A stretch of DNA of 64,000 bases, taken from Diadema setosum (Eukaryota; Echinodermata; Echinoidea; Diadematoida; Diadematidae). Location: positions 20,054,385 through 20,118,384 of the forward strand of contig NC_092705.1 in assembly GCF_964275005.1 (NCBI RefSeq), in the 5' to 3' direction. Each line of letters opens with the position of its first letter. Position 1 is the first letter of the stretch. The notes under the pieces were generated by a model. That model was not told where the DNA came from and made no database searches. It saw nothing but the letters and a program-made list of their open reading frames with translations. The translations under genes were made by a program, and so were the position numbers. Of this stretch, positions 12,735 to 23,333 are shown piece by piece.

Positions 12735-13325
12735 TCAAACAGTGAAAGTTTTAGGTTTCAAACACGATTGGTGATCCCCGGTTTCTTGCTGATATTTGTC
12801 CGTCAAGTGCTTGGAAATATTTGTGAGATGGGTGAGAATGGAGAAAAGTCCGCGCAAATGATTTCTGAAAGCCCGAGCTGTGAGGGTTTGGAGTCGCACG
12901 CTCTCAGGGTCATGGTTCATATTCCCATCCTCCTCCTCCTCGTCGCTAAGCTCGTCGTCACCGGACGGTCCTCGGGCGAGCTCCCGCTTTACGGCCTTCA
13001 ACATCGAATAATACGTGAGAAGGCTCACCTGGTCGTTGACGATAGCTGGTGTAGACTCACTGGATGATGAGATCACGGACATAGAGTCTTCAGAGGACGT
13101 CGAGTTGCTATTGCTCTGCGCGGTCATTGTCGACTCACAATAAGCGCTGTCCATTTTCATGTCCATGAGGCGACTAGGGATCAGCACAGTCTCGTCCATG
13201 TCGTTTACGGAGTCAATGAAGTTTTTCATAATACCCAGAATCGACTGTGATTGAGGTGTCCGTTCGTTATCGGTTCTCTGCAGCTCCATGATGATGTCAG
13301 AAAAGTAATTGTTGTTTTGAGTCAT
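12735..13325 (-). CDS. MID1IP1: MID1IP1/THRSP (Spot14) family protein, 196 aa
   Basis: Single coding exon, start at 13325, TGA at 12735. Seen: an N-terminal block at residues 28-56 containing 'DSVNDMDETVLIPS', a middle block 'LLTYYSMLKAVKREL' at 102-116, and a C-terminal helix block at 152-183 with 'NHLRGLFSILTHLT' and 'LTDKYQQETG'. These match in order the conserved blocks I recall from vertebrate MID1IP1 ('VNNMDQTVMVPS', 'HYVLLKSIRNDI', 'HYHLRGLHTVLSKLT', 'LTNRYKQEIG'). Length fits the family (about 150-185 aa) plus a longer Ser-rich linker (68-95) and an acidic stretch (124-133). Known for the family: MID1IP1 (MIG12) binds MID1 on microtubules and promotes acetyl-CoA carboxylase polymerisation; THRSP is the lipogenic paralogue. 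A second Met at residue 13 could also start the protein. One invertebrate gene probably stands for both vertebrate paralogues (inference). Confidence 0.9.
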   Translation of the reverse strand: MTQNNNYFSDIIMELQRTDNERTPQSQSILGIMKNFIDSVNDMDETVLIPSRLMDMKMDSAYCESTMTAQSNSNSTSSEDSMSVISSSSESTPAIVNDQVSLLTYYSMLKAVKRELARGPSGDDELSDEEEEDGNMNHDPESVRLQTLTARAFRNHLRGLFSILTHLTNISKHLTDKYQQETGDHQSCLKPKTFTV

Positions 13326-13824
13326 TCAGACTTTTTGATCTTTCCTAGATTCCAGCAGAACACTGCTCATGTACCACCACCAGATTCGCTTCGGCGACAA
13401 TCACTGCATTTAGCGTCTAGTCTAAAAACAGATAGATATTGTGATCTCAGAAGTAGCAGATGCCTGATTTCCGTGAAGATGGAGTCCAAAGTTGGAGATG
13501 GTGGCAATGAAACTGATGCTCTTCACAGTAATATGATCTCCTTCGAAATTGAAAGACAGATGCGACGAGTGTTTTACACCAGTTTCAGAGACAAGGAATC
13601 ATCTCAAAGGACAAGTGAAGTGGCTACGAACTTCGACTGGTAGCATGCAGCAGGCTGGCCTGTGGCAATGGTATGGCACATGTACGAAGATTGTCTCCAA
13701 CAGGAACGCGAATACGATACGACTGCAACGACTGGTTAGTTGCAAGAGAATATAAGTAAAAGTGCCAATGAATTGTGCCTTTTACCCTTGCCGTAAAGGT
13801 GGTTTTCAGTGATGTGGTCGAAGC

Positions 13825-13833
13825 TTTATAAGC
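13825..13833 (-). promoter_or_regulatory. Possible TATA box for the MID1IP1-like gene
   Basis: Minus-strand 'ttataaagc' about 500 bp upstream of the start codon would place transcription start near 13795. Weak on its own; the CCAAT cluster at 15164-15290 is an alternative promoter. Confidence 0.25.
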
Positions 13834-15160
13834 AAAATAGATGGATGAATGAGTCGACTCTCCCACTATTTGTGTTTAGACGTTACACCTGTGTCTAGGA
13901 ACGCAGCTAGCTGTGGGCTGGTTGATGGTACATGGTACAGCTGTATAAAATGAAATGCTAAACCGCAGATACAACGCGCAGGCGCAAAAGATGACGAAAT
14001 GGGCCGAGCCCCCAGATATGCTAATGATCTCCGATCACGCTATGGCAATGAATCACCACCGAGAAACCATCATTGGCTCGTGGAACCGCGACCTCACAAT
14101 CGCAGTACTGAGTTAGGGATCTTCTAAAAATCTTATTCGAATTATTTAATACCGAGTCAGAATTGTGGCGAATGGAATCACACTATCATGTCCAATGACG
14201 ACACAAGATTAGAAATCCAGTCATACTCCTGTAAAATAGAATCACACAATCCACAGGAATATGTTAAGGCCACGAAAATGTTCAGTCCATATCGCCCATA
14301 TTTTTAGGTGTTGTCCCCAACGTGATTGTTTCGTGATCGTCAGAAGTTTGTTGAACCCCAATCACAGCCTGCGATCCACTTTTGAAAAGAACATTTTTGG
14401 CGTAAATCTGAGGACATATGAAAACTTTTACATAGAAATGTGACTTAAAACAAACAAGAGCACCTATTTTTTTTAATGCAGTTGAAGCTTTAATCTCTAT
14501 TTCTCTATTATATAGCAAAACCTAGAGACCCAAACGAGCCTTTTACTTAAGATATACAGCCCTGTACAGCCAAACAACAGTATAATGATTGTCTGTTCAT
14601 ATACCAACACAGCGAGCGAGTGAGAGATTTCTATAGGCCTATCTTTATGTCTAATGTAAACTTAGAACCGCTGGTAATCGACAATCAAACATTATCACTC
14701 TCTCCGTAAGCTCCCCACCTTTCTAATATATATATAAAAAGAGAAAACACAAGTCTTCTCCCCACAATTATTCTCTCCGATAACAAGTAGGTTAAGACAT
14801 ATTCTTTGAAAAAAAAAATGACAGTTGCAGCCCCTAAAGGTCTTACCATGGCCATAGCAGGCCAAGTCAGTTATGTTGCTACTAATTAGCTGGTTTTCTT
14901 AACATTTCAGTCATTCTTTTAGCATATAAAAAAGAAGGTATAGCATTCGAATAGGCCTATATGAATCTGTCAACAAAAACCGATTGAAGCATGTACATGT
15001 ATTGAAGTGAAAATTGTATTTTAAATCTAAAAAGGGGGAATTATTGTATCAAGACTACTAGTACTCTCTGCACTCAGTCGGTCAACAAACTTTCCGTAAC
15101 GAAAACAACAAACCATTCCCACGAAGCGTGCACGAGGTCGAAGCAAGGTAGGTAATGAAT
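13834..15160. other. Upstream region of the MID1IP1-like gene
   Basis: No coding similarity is seen. 13960-14100 is richer in CpG than its surroundings and holds an inverted CCAAT ('cattggctc', about 14070) and an octamer-like 'atgctaat'. The rest is AT-rich single-copy-looking sequence. Confidence 0.4.
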
Positions 15161-15163
15161 GAT

Positions 15164-15290
15164 CCAATCAAATGAGGTGCTTCCTTATGGGTATTCATCA
15201 ACTCAAACGTTTTGATTGGTCAATAAGGACAAGCCCATCTTTGGGAGACGTTGATTGGCTGAAAGGACCGCGCCCCCTTAATCGTCCAAT
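15164..15290. promoter_or_regulatory. Cluster of four CCAAT boxes
   Basis: CCAAT or ATTGG occurs at 15164-15168, 15215-15219, 15254-15258 and 15286-15290, each in an extended context such as 'ccaatcaaa' or 'gattggct'. A 'gcgcccc' GC-box-like word lies between the last two. Clustered CCAAT boxes are typical NF-Y-bound core promoters. The cluster is 1.8 kb upstream of the MID1IP1-like start, so it may be the promoter of a transcript with a 5' UTR intron, or of an unseen gene on the other strand. Confidence 0.5.
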
Positions 15291-15539
15291 CGAAGCACGC
15301 ACTACTGAGAGCATGTGCCCCGGGAATCGAAATCAGCTGTGAACATTGTTATGATAATGAACTCTGCATGCACTTCCTCTCTCGGGCTGCCAAGCCTGCC
15401 ATGCAAGTTGAACAAAACATTCTTTTTCTTGACCAGTAGTCTACTCAAGTCTGCTCTTGAAATGTCGCCCTCTCTTGTCTATTATCGCGAAACCGTAGAG
15501 AAAAAAAAAAAGACAAATGTAAACAAACAATGTGCACAC

Positions 15540-15552
15540 AAACACACACACA

Positions 15553-15583
<31 letters not shown>

Positions 15584-15645
15584 CGACTCACCGAGCAAAG
15601 GGCCTTATCTTTACTTCTTCTTCTTCTTCTTTTTTTTTTTCAATG
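15540..15645. repeat. (CA)n and (CTT)n/T microsatellites
   Basis: A run of CA dinucleotides (about 15545-15583) is followed by TTC repeats and poly-T (about 15615-15640). Confidence 0.9.
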
Positions 15646-15904
15646 AGAAAGTGAATGTTTTGGAATGAACGCGAGTTCATGTCCAAAAATGGCGAAGTCC
15701 AACATTCGGGGAAAAGTTTTTTGCCAAATGCGTCCCGACAATGGAGCCATACACCATTCCTGCATGTTCTCATGACGTAGGCTCTACTATAAAATTATGT
15801 ATACGAATGTCGTGTGTAAAATGACCATTGATGAAATACGGTCATGCAGTCTCACAAACGAAAAACAAGTGGTTTAAACGGGAGAATGAAATCCAAGTAT
15901 ACAT

Positions 15905-16330
15905 GTGAATTCCCCCAGTGAATGCAGCAATATCAGTAAGAACACATCAGTAAAAGTTTGAGAAAAATGATAGGACAATCCGTTCAAAAAAGATTATTAT
16001 TATCATTATGTTGTTGTTGTTTTTAAAGCTTCGGTGCAGTCATCGCTGAATGAGAAGACTACAAGGGCCTACTTCACTTTGTAACGTTGTATGTGTAGAA
16101 CGATGTAAAGAAAATTATTTTCATATTCAACAAACTTTCATTTTTTAAACGAAAAGAGCAAATTCTAAGACTGGCATGTTTCGGACATTATGTTAAGTGT
16201 AATATTGTTATTATCCCCCTGCTTTCTGAAAGAGGTACCGCGGTATAAGTCGAGTGTTTTTTCAGTATGCTACGAAATAACATATTTGTAATTTTCATTA
16301 CATTTTCTTGACATCGTCCTTCATGTGCCA
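15905..16330. repeat. Foldback family A, second copy (diverged)
   Basis: Shares words in the same order with 2015-3085: 'agtgaatgcagcaa', 'agaacacatcag', 'aaaagtttga', 'ggacaatc', 'atcgctgaatgagaagacta', then in the opposite sense 'ctgctttctgaaagaggt'. The two arms are more diverged than in the copy at 2241-2744. No coding capacity. Confidence 0.7.
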
Positions 16331-16626
16331 TCAGTCAGCTGGACACGGATATTTCTGCTAAAAATGCCGCGAACAATAACCGCCAGAAAATGATTGGCTA
16401 CAGATAATCGACATGCCATTTGTGGCCAGAAACCCCAAAGAAAATCCTACTTTAGGGTTGAGTTGTAAAATAGAGTAAAATCTAGCAAGCATGGCATGCA
16501 TTCAGTGTTTTATTGAGATTAGACCATAGTTTACAGATGGTTTCAGAATTGGATACAATAGCTTACTGTATGTACAACCTATTTTAAATGTGTAAAAGCA
16601 AACTGGATTTTTTTTTCTTCAAAATT

Positions 16627-16826
16627 ACACTAACAGCTTTGTCTTGTGTTACAGTGGTGCAGTCAACATTCTTTTGACAACAAACCAAAATGGTCAGCCA
16701 TTAAACGTGATGAAACCACTCAGATTCAAATTTTTGCAGTGGTTGTTTCTATCCCGAACTCACATTTTAGAATTATTTTGAAGCACTGTAGGGTTTTTGT
16801 TTCATCTGCAAATGGTAATGCCTTTG
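16627..16826. mobile_element. MITE family B, partial copy
   Basis: The right half matches the copies at 9457-9845 and 57720-58051: 'gtggttgtttctatccc', 'cacattttagaattatttt', then 'ctgcaaatggtaatgcctttg'. The left end is not clearly recognised. Confidence 0.6.
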
Positions 16827-16934
16827 AAGATCAAAAGTGGGAAATCTTTTTTTTTTTTGTAACACCTATAACATACACAATGAGGACGTGGATACACACT
16901 TTTGAAAACCAACAGAACTATAAAAAAAAAATAC

Positions 16935-17431
16935 TGTGGTGACTGGTTTGCCTCCGCCATATCTCATTATTCCTCATTTTAAACTACAAACGTCTTACAT
17001 AAGACTATAATTTCACATGGCTGATGATAACCAAGACTAACACATTTAGAAATGTGATTGCACAATCCCCAAATATATCAACTTAGGTATAAATGGATGG
17101 TCTATTAGATGAAAAGAACAAGGAAGAAGTGAAATTTAGCACTTTCACTTGACCTTTCGGCAAGAAACTTTGAAATTTGAAATTTTGAGCATTTTTTTAC
17201 CTTGACCTTTTGACCTTTGACCTTGAGCATGTGCACCCAAAAGTTGATTTAGGTACAACTTTGCCCACTCATACATATACATGCCAAGTTTCATTAGGAT
17301 ACCTCAAATGGTTTTTTAGTGTAAGCTGTCCACAAAATTGATTACGGATGGAAGGACGGACGGACGGACGAACGGACAACCCGAAAACATAATGCCTCCG
17401 GCGACACTTCGTGGCGGAGGGCATAAAAAGG
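16935..17431. mobile_element. Inverted-repeat element family C ('cctccgcc'), short copy
   Basis: Begins 'gactggtttgcctccgcca' and ends 'cgtggcggagggcataaaaag', so the ends carry inverted 'gcctccgcca' / 'tggcggaggc' motifs. Near the right end is a 'cggacggacg' run, an 'acccgaaaacataatgcctc' word and a local hairpin. Inside are 'gaccttttgacctttgacc' words. A 1.3-kb copy of the same family interrupts the LINE at 62530-63843. No transposase ORF, so non-autonomous. Confidence 0.8.
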
Positions 17432-18255
17432 AAGAACAATGCCTTCATATGAAATTGATACGCAGACATTGTATTCAGATCAATGAAACTATTTTTTATT
17501 TTTTTATTTTATTATTATTTTTTTTTTAGTGTTTATTGCCGGGATATGATACAGAGATCACTCTAAATGATATTACTATTAACTGACATGATTGTCAGTA
17601 ACAAGTCGAATGAAAGTCTATGTTTTTGTTAAAAAATGAAAAATACATTCTCTTCTTTTTTTTTGTAACTATGATTGATACTACTTTTGTCGAGGACAAT
17701 TTATTATTGTTAAACTTCAAAAAATATGATTCGATCTAATTGCTCCTCTTTGCTGCAGAAATTTAAAGAAACAGAATCATCTGCTTTTTCATTCTTTGTA
17801 TATGAAATAATGTGAAAACAAAGCGGGGTTCAGATAGAAAATGTTGCCTCCTTAAATTAATACATTTATAGTATAAGTATGTTGTGGTCACATGTGTGAT
17901 TACATACAGGTCTGGGCCCCGTTTTTATAGATATTGCGACTATAAGATAAAATTCAAAATACGCGCGATCAACTGCAAATATTCTTTATTAACATCAACT
18001 CAAATTGCCATCAGTATGTATGAACTGTATCAATTAATTTTGATGTCACTGACACAATAAGTATATCAAACTTTATGTTCGTACACTGTATTATAAATCT
18101 AAACTCTCATCAGAGACCTTCATATCAAAGCGTCTTATTATCTCCTCATGATCCTGTCCTCTAATGTTACCGTATTCATAATTTTGAAGTCAATGGCAAT
18201 GCAGAATTGTCTATTGATTTTTGGTTCAATTCTTTATGAGTTATCCCTCCTTAAA
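17432..18255. other. Intergenic, nothing recognised
   Basis: AT-rich sequence with T runs at 17495-17530. No gene or clear repeat boundary was recognised. Confidence 0.5.
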
Positions 18256-19618
18256 AAAAAAAGAAGAAAAATAATAATAATAGTAATAATAAAAGGTCAT
18301 TTATATTGCGCAGCTACTATAATGATATACTCTACTGCGCATTACAAAATGACATGCATACAAGAAATTCAAACAGAAAATACACTACTTCAAGAGATGA
18401 CTTTTTAACCTGGCCTTAAGCTCATTAATTGTGACTGCTTGTCTTACAAACAAAGGGAGATTATTCCATAATTTTGGCGCAGCGTACAAAAATGCCCTGT
18501 CACCAAGAGTAACTTTTGATTTCCCCGATGGATATTTCAATAATGTTTGATCCCGTGAACTTCGGAGATGATAAAATGTTTGAAATGATGTTTTTAACTC
18601 TACAAGTTCCTGTATGTACACTGGTGCTGTACCATGAATGGCTCTATATACAATTAGCAGAGTTTTAAATATGATTCTCTGCTTTACAGGCAGCCATTGT
18701 AATGCACGTAGTAATGGACGACAATGAGAAAAACGAGGAGAATTACAAACTAATCTAGCACATGCATTTTGCACCCTTTGTAGTTTACCTAACTGATTAT
18801 CAGGTAATCCATAAAATAAACTGTTACAATAATCCAATCTGCTTGTGACAAACGCATGGATGATTTTTTCAGTACTTTCCCGTGTCAAATGCTTCCGAAT
18901 ATGTGCAATATTAAACAAATGATAAAATGAATTTTTACATACTTCAGAGATATGTCTGTCAAAAGCTAGGCGTGAATCAAACCACACTCCCAGATTCCGT
19001 GCAGAATCAACAGCAGGATAAATATCAACATCAATCACTTTCAGGCTTTCAGTGCGTAATTTTGAAACTTGCTGTTGAGTGCCACATATTACAAATTCAG
19101 TTTTCTTATCATTGAGTAGAAGATTGTTGGATAATAACCATTTGTGAAGATGCACAATACATCGCTCTATAATGGACACAGTATAATTCTCATTTGCTGC
19201 AGTAGGTGAAAAAGATATGTACAGCTGTGTATCATCCGCATAGGTATGACACATTACTTCTGGGAATTTGTGTTGGATTTCATGGAACAACCTACTAGCA
19301 TACAAAGTAAAAAGAAGGGGACCCAGGCAGGAGCCTTGGGGCACACCCCAGGGTACATCAAACTCCTTGGACATACTGGAATCGACCTGAACCCTCTGTC
19401 TCCTATCATTCAAATAGGACTCAAACCATGACAATGCTCTGTCAGTTATTCCAAAATGTGTTTGGAGAACATTCACAAGAATGTCGTGTCTAATTAAATC
19501 AAAAGCTGCACTCATGTCCAGTAGAACTAAAAATACCACCTGTTGCTTATTCATTGCTAACAGCAAATCATTCTTCACCTTTAATAGGGCTGTTTCTCTC
19601 CACTCAGAATAGCAACAG
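18256..19618 (-). mobile_element. CR1-like LINE, 5'-truncated, with intact RT ORF and 3' tail
   Basis: The minus-strand element covers a reverse transcriptase ORF, a short 3' UTR containing 'gcgcaatataaatgacc', and a TTA-type simple tail at 18262-18292. Short 3' UTRs ending in simple repeats are typical of the CR1/L2 group. The reading frame is open beyond the first Met up to about 19610 ('ETALLKVKNDLLL'), and similarity ends near 19618, so the endonuclease and N-terminal RT are missing. Confidence 0.85.
18405..19578 (-). CDS. Non-LTR reverse transcriptase (CR1/L2-like), 5'-truncated
   Basis: The annotated frame runs from 19578 to a stop near 18405 and encodes roughly 390-397 aa without an internal stop. 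Motifs seen: 'LLDMSAAFD' (about 19-27, RT motif A with the first catalytic Asp), 'GVPQGSCLGPLLF' (78-90), 'YADDTQLY' (113-120, catalytic YADD), then the thumb and CR1-type C-terminal region ending 'LKARLKSHLLK'. Known role: reverse transcription of the LINE RNA at the target site. The N-terminal endonuclease is absent, so the copy cannot act alone. The unbroken frame suggests a fairly recent insertion. Lies about 2.6 kb upstream of the EPSTI1-like promoter on the opposite strand. Confidence 0.88.
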
Positions 19619-20494
19619 TTTACGCCACATCAATTCTTACGCTTTTGAGCTTAGTTCAGTTTTCACACCTATCACAGTGTAGCCCCCCCCCCCCCCCCCC
19701 GAGGGCGCTACAATAGTTTTATGCGTAGGGCCTACTGATTTCTACAGAGATCAGTGGTACAGTATAAAGAGCCTGATTCGTTTGTGATGCCTTTTTTTCT
19801 TTCTTTTTTTCGTTTACCTATCATGTTTTTTTTTTTTTTTTTTGCCATTGCAGCAAGAATGGCGGTAACATTCGAGACATAAAACTTTCGCGGATTGCCG
19901 ACCATGATGGTGTATACAGCATTCTTTTTTTTTTCTTTTTTTTTTTTTAAATCACATAGGCATACCCGCTTCTCTTGGTACCATTAAATCGCCTGATCTT
20001 ATCTTCTATCCGTTCTCCGTTTCTTTTTCATAAACACTGATTACTCGGGGTGTACAGCCAATCAAGCTTGCTTTTAATGTAGGTCCCGTCATACTTCTCT
20101 TTGTTCAACCCCCGTTTCGATTTCGACCAGTTCTCATTATACAATGCTGTGTTATTACCATGTATATTGTTTGTTTTTGCCTACAAGGTAAAAGAACTTG
20201 TATTATATCATTTCTCATGTAATATTCATAAATTAGAAGTATGAAATAAATGAATTGAAATTGAAAAAAAAAAATAGAAAAAATGTAGGCATAGGCATTG
20301 GCGTTCAAGGCATTGTGATAGAAAAAACACACACAAAAAACAAAAAGAAAAAAAACAAACAAAAACACTTGCTTGCATTTTACTTTCGCGAATTTAATTG
20401 TGCATGGTTCCTCGTGAATTTCACGAAAGTTTTCTGCACGCGAACCCAATGGTTTCACAATGGGATGTTAATGGAAAGCATTGATCCTCCAAAG
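19619..20494. other. Intergenic with homopolymer runs
   Basis: Poly-C at 19683-19700, poly-T around 19826-19842 and 19923-19949, poly-A around 20265-20360. No gene recognised. Confidence 0.6.
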
Positions 20495-20962
20495 CTGTAC
20501 AGTGGATATGAATATGCAAATGCGTGAGCTAACCACGTCATACCTTCACAATTTCCATTGATCCTGTAAAAAAAAAAAAAAAAAAATGACGAAAATTCAA
20601 TGTTTCTGTCATTGATGTCTGAAACATGATGGTATTCCTGTTTGAATAACTTCAGATTAGTGATCAGTTAGATATATCAGGATTTGAGCCTCGGGCATAA
20701 TTGCGTTTGTTTGAAAAACTGGAAATTTCAAAATTGTATGTATAAACTAAATGGCATTTTGTGAGGGTATGACATGCCCACTTTGCCATTTGCATATTCA
20801 TGTTGACCGTTCAAAAACTCTCCTGAAAAATTAGCGAAACTTCAAAACGTCATAACTTCCTTATTTTAAACCCAATTTTGATCAAAATTTTACGTTGAAA
20901 TTGTATCATTTTACTCTTTCTTGTTAGGTTTACTTATATTTGGACTGGGTTTCCTCTTTAAA
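20495..20962. repeat. Foldback element family D, copy 1
   Basis: Collinear with 60725-61165. Shared words include 'atatgcaaatg', 'cattgatc', 'tgtttctgtcattga', 'gtgatcagttagatat' and 'atttgagcctcgggcataa'. The right part (20775-20960) is the inverse of the 60725-60955 arm, with 'ataacttccttatttt' against 'aaaataaggaagttatgac'. The intact family is thus a palindrome with arms of about 200 bp ending 'tttaaagaggaaa'; this copy has lost most of its left arm. No coding capacity. Confidence 0.75.
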
Positions 20963-22239
20963 TACCAAGGAGGTGTTATAAAACCCCTCAAAAAAGTCCA
21001 TCAATTTCAGTTTGATGTATCATTTTCTCTTAAAACTACTTTGTACGTATTTTCATTCTTCATTGTGACATCATAACTATGATAAGAAAACCTGATTAAT
21101 CAATGTCAAGTCATTAAACTTGTTTATACTGACTCTCTAAAAAAATCGAGTGAAAATATTCACTCTTAAAGGAGTGAATACAAAAAAGAGTGAATTTAGT
21201 TTTAAGGGGTATGAATGGCAACTCTTTGTAATCCCTGCAAACACAATATGTGTATAGGTTCTAAAGTATTACAATGGGATTGTGTATTCCTCTTCGCTTT
21301 GAAGTCATGCTCGGCGCCGCTCTGGATAGCTCCAAGACGACATTTGGGGACGAAGAAAAAGTTCACACTTCATTGAATTACAAACTGTATACTCATCAAC
21401 GCGAATTTTTACTGATATAGAATTCACTTAGAAAAGTTTAGGAAAGATTTTAAAGTTACAAACATAATAATGTATTTCTGTACTCTTCATAATGCGCAAA
21501 TCGAAATGAAATGGAATTTAAGTACTGCAGTAATACGTAGAATCATGTTAGTAATATACGCACATTTGCGCATGTTGCAGTACTCTACCTTTCAGTATTT
21601 CAAATGAAGTATTCCACTCGAGGGTGTTCCAGCTTTTTTTTTTTCTAATATTTGCCTTCAAAAGAGTGTATGAATGTGTGTGTGTGTGTTTTTTTTTTTT
21701 ATTCTTGTGCGTGTGCATTTTGGTTCGCTGCTCCATTTCAAAGCATATTGCATTCGGTGTTGTTAGCACATTGAAAGAGAGAGCGAACTGCGGGAATAAT
21801 TTTTTTCTTCTTCTGTGAGGAGAGCGCTAGTTCTGATTACGGAATGCTCTCTCTTGATAACGCACCTTGGTATATATACCTACGACCTAGTACCTGTCGT
21901 TTGAAAGTGCATACTTATATTATATAAGAATGCACTTATATATATCATGTAGGCCTATAATAGGCCTACATGAATTTTAGTAACTTCTCGGCGGTGCATG
22001 AGACTGCTGAACGTGATGACTTCTGTAAGGAGAGCAACTACTGCAAGCTACAAGCAATCAAGAGTACTGTTCTTTTTCCATTCTGTTACACACCTCCCAA
22101 CATGATATTGACGCGGATCCTGCATTTTTTTTTTTTTTTTTTTTTTTGTTTGCTGCCCTCTCCCACGCGATCGACTACCAAAAGGTTCTCCTCTTTTAGG
22201 GGTCTATGGCTATGGTACGAAAACATAACGAAGCTGTTC
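20963..22239. other. Region upstream of the EPSTI1-like gene
   Basis: No gene is recognised. A small cluster of 'gagtgaa' / 'ttcactc' words at 21140-21200 can form a hairpin. A (GT)n and T run lies at 21676-21700, a poly-T at 22125-22147. Confidence 0.5.
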
Positions 22240-22246
22240 TATAAAA
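22240..22246 (+). promoter_or_regulatory. TATA box of the EPSTI1-like gene
   Basis: 'ctataaaagctt' with TATAAAA at 22240-22246. Transcription would start near 22270, in a GC-rich stretch ('gcgggcccgcccgg'), leaving a 5' UTR of about 180 bases. This UTR holds a four-codon upstream ORF at 22412-22426 (ATG, three codons, TAG) before the main ATG at 22453. Confidence 0.6.
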
Positions 22247-22452
22247 GCTTCATAGCGACCGCGCGTAAACGCTTGGATCCCGCGGGCCCGCCCGGCAATA
22301 GCGAGTGGTGGTAGTGGTGGTGAAATCGAAAGTGGTGGACAGCCAACCGATACAGGTGTACCAGTGGGCGTTCTTTCCCCAGGGAGACTGACAGTTTCTT
22401 GGGGGAAAACCATGGGGTATTTTTAGCCTCTGTCATCAAGCATTCTACCACA

Positions 22453-23333
22453 ATGAATGCACTTCGCACCATCGATGGGAAGTCCCAGGTCAAAGTCCCT
22501 TCACGAAAGAAGGGTGGCATTACAAAGTCTACGCCTAACAGGAACAACGTACGTTCAGTAGCGGCGACGTCGTCGTCCCATCTCGCATCGCAGGCCCGTA
22601 CAACAAACCGTATCGCTGGTTGTGCAACTGCTGGAGGTCGCGGGCGAGCTCCTAATGCGGATGTTGCAATCTCGTCGAGTAAGCAGAAAACTCTTTCGAA
22701 ATTCTCCACAGCAAGAGATGAAAAGACGCAGCTCGATAGAGGTGGTGTCAAGGATCAGAGTGCTAGTCTGAATAACGTCATTACACTTTCCGATCTGGTT
22801 GATAGAAAGAACGCCGCAGAACCGGCATCAAGTGCTCCTGACACCTGTGGAAACTCGCTGGCAGCCAGGATACAGAAACACTCACTTGTGGACAGGAGGG
22901 TGCCAGGTCGGCTCGAAGTCGATGGTCATCAAAGATCTCCGCTGAAAGTTGACTCAAATGGACGAAGGTTAGGCGGATCTACTCAATCCACTGACACTAA
23001 AGTTCCCGGCCTTTATGAGAGGAGGAGGAAGATTGATAGAACTAGATCTGTACCAAGTGACAGGTTAAACACATTTGGTGTTGGAAAAGCCATACGCACT
23101 ACCACCAGTGAGTCACATACTAAGTGCCAGAAAAGAAGTGTAAAGTCCACAGCTGACAGGGGAAGGAGAAAAACAATGGATGATGACCGAGACTCGAGCA
23201 GTTATCCAGCAGGAAGACTGTATTCATCTGAAGTTGGAAGAGACAGGACAAATCTTGGGTCGACACGAAGTCAAAGTACTGCTACTGGGGAGAGTCAACC
23301 AGTGGCACAGCAGCCTTCACAGGATGATTCACA
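22453..23333 (+). CDS. EPSTI1: EPSTI1-like exon 1 (residues 1-294)
   Basis: The frame is open from an in-frame stop at 22321. The first in-frame ATG is 22453. It encodes a Ser/Thr/Arg/Lys-rich, probably disordered segment. The donor is 'aca|gtatgc' at 23334, leaving two bases of the next codon. The reading frame runs on past the donor to 23382, but the coding similarity resumes only in exon 2. The antisense frame 22239-22751 is a shadow. Confidence 0.75.

Noticed and set aside
12567-13067. 166-codon plus-strand frame opposite the MID1IP1-like gene
   Set aside because: Shadow of the minus-strand gene, which has clear conserved blocks.
22239-22751. 170-codon minus-strand frame over the EPSTI1-like promoter and first exon
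   Set aside because: Antisense shadow of a coding exon; no family resemblance, and the plus-strand exon has splice and similarity support.
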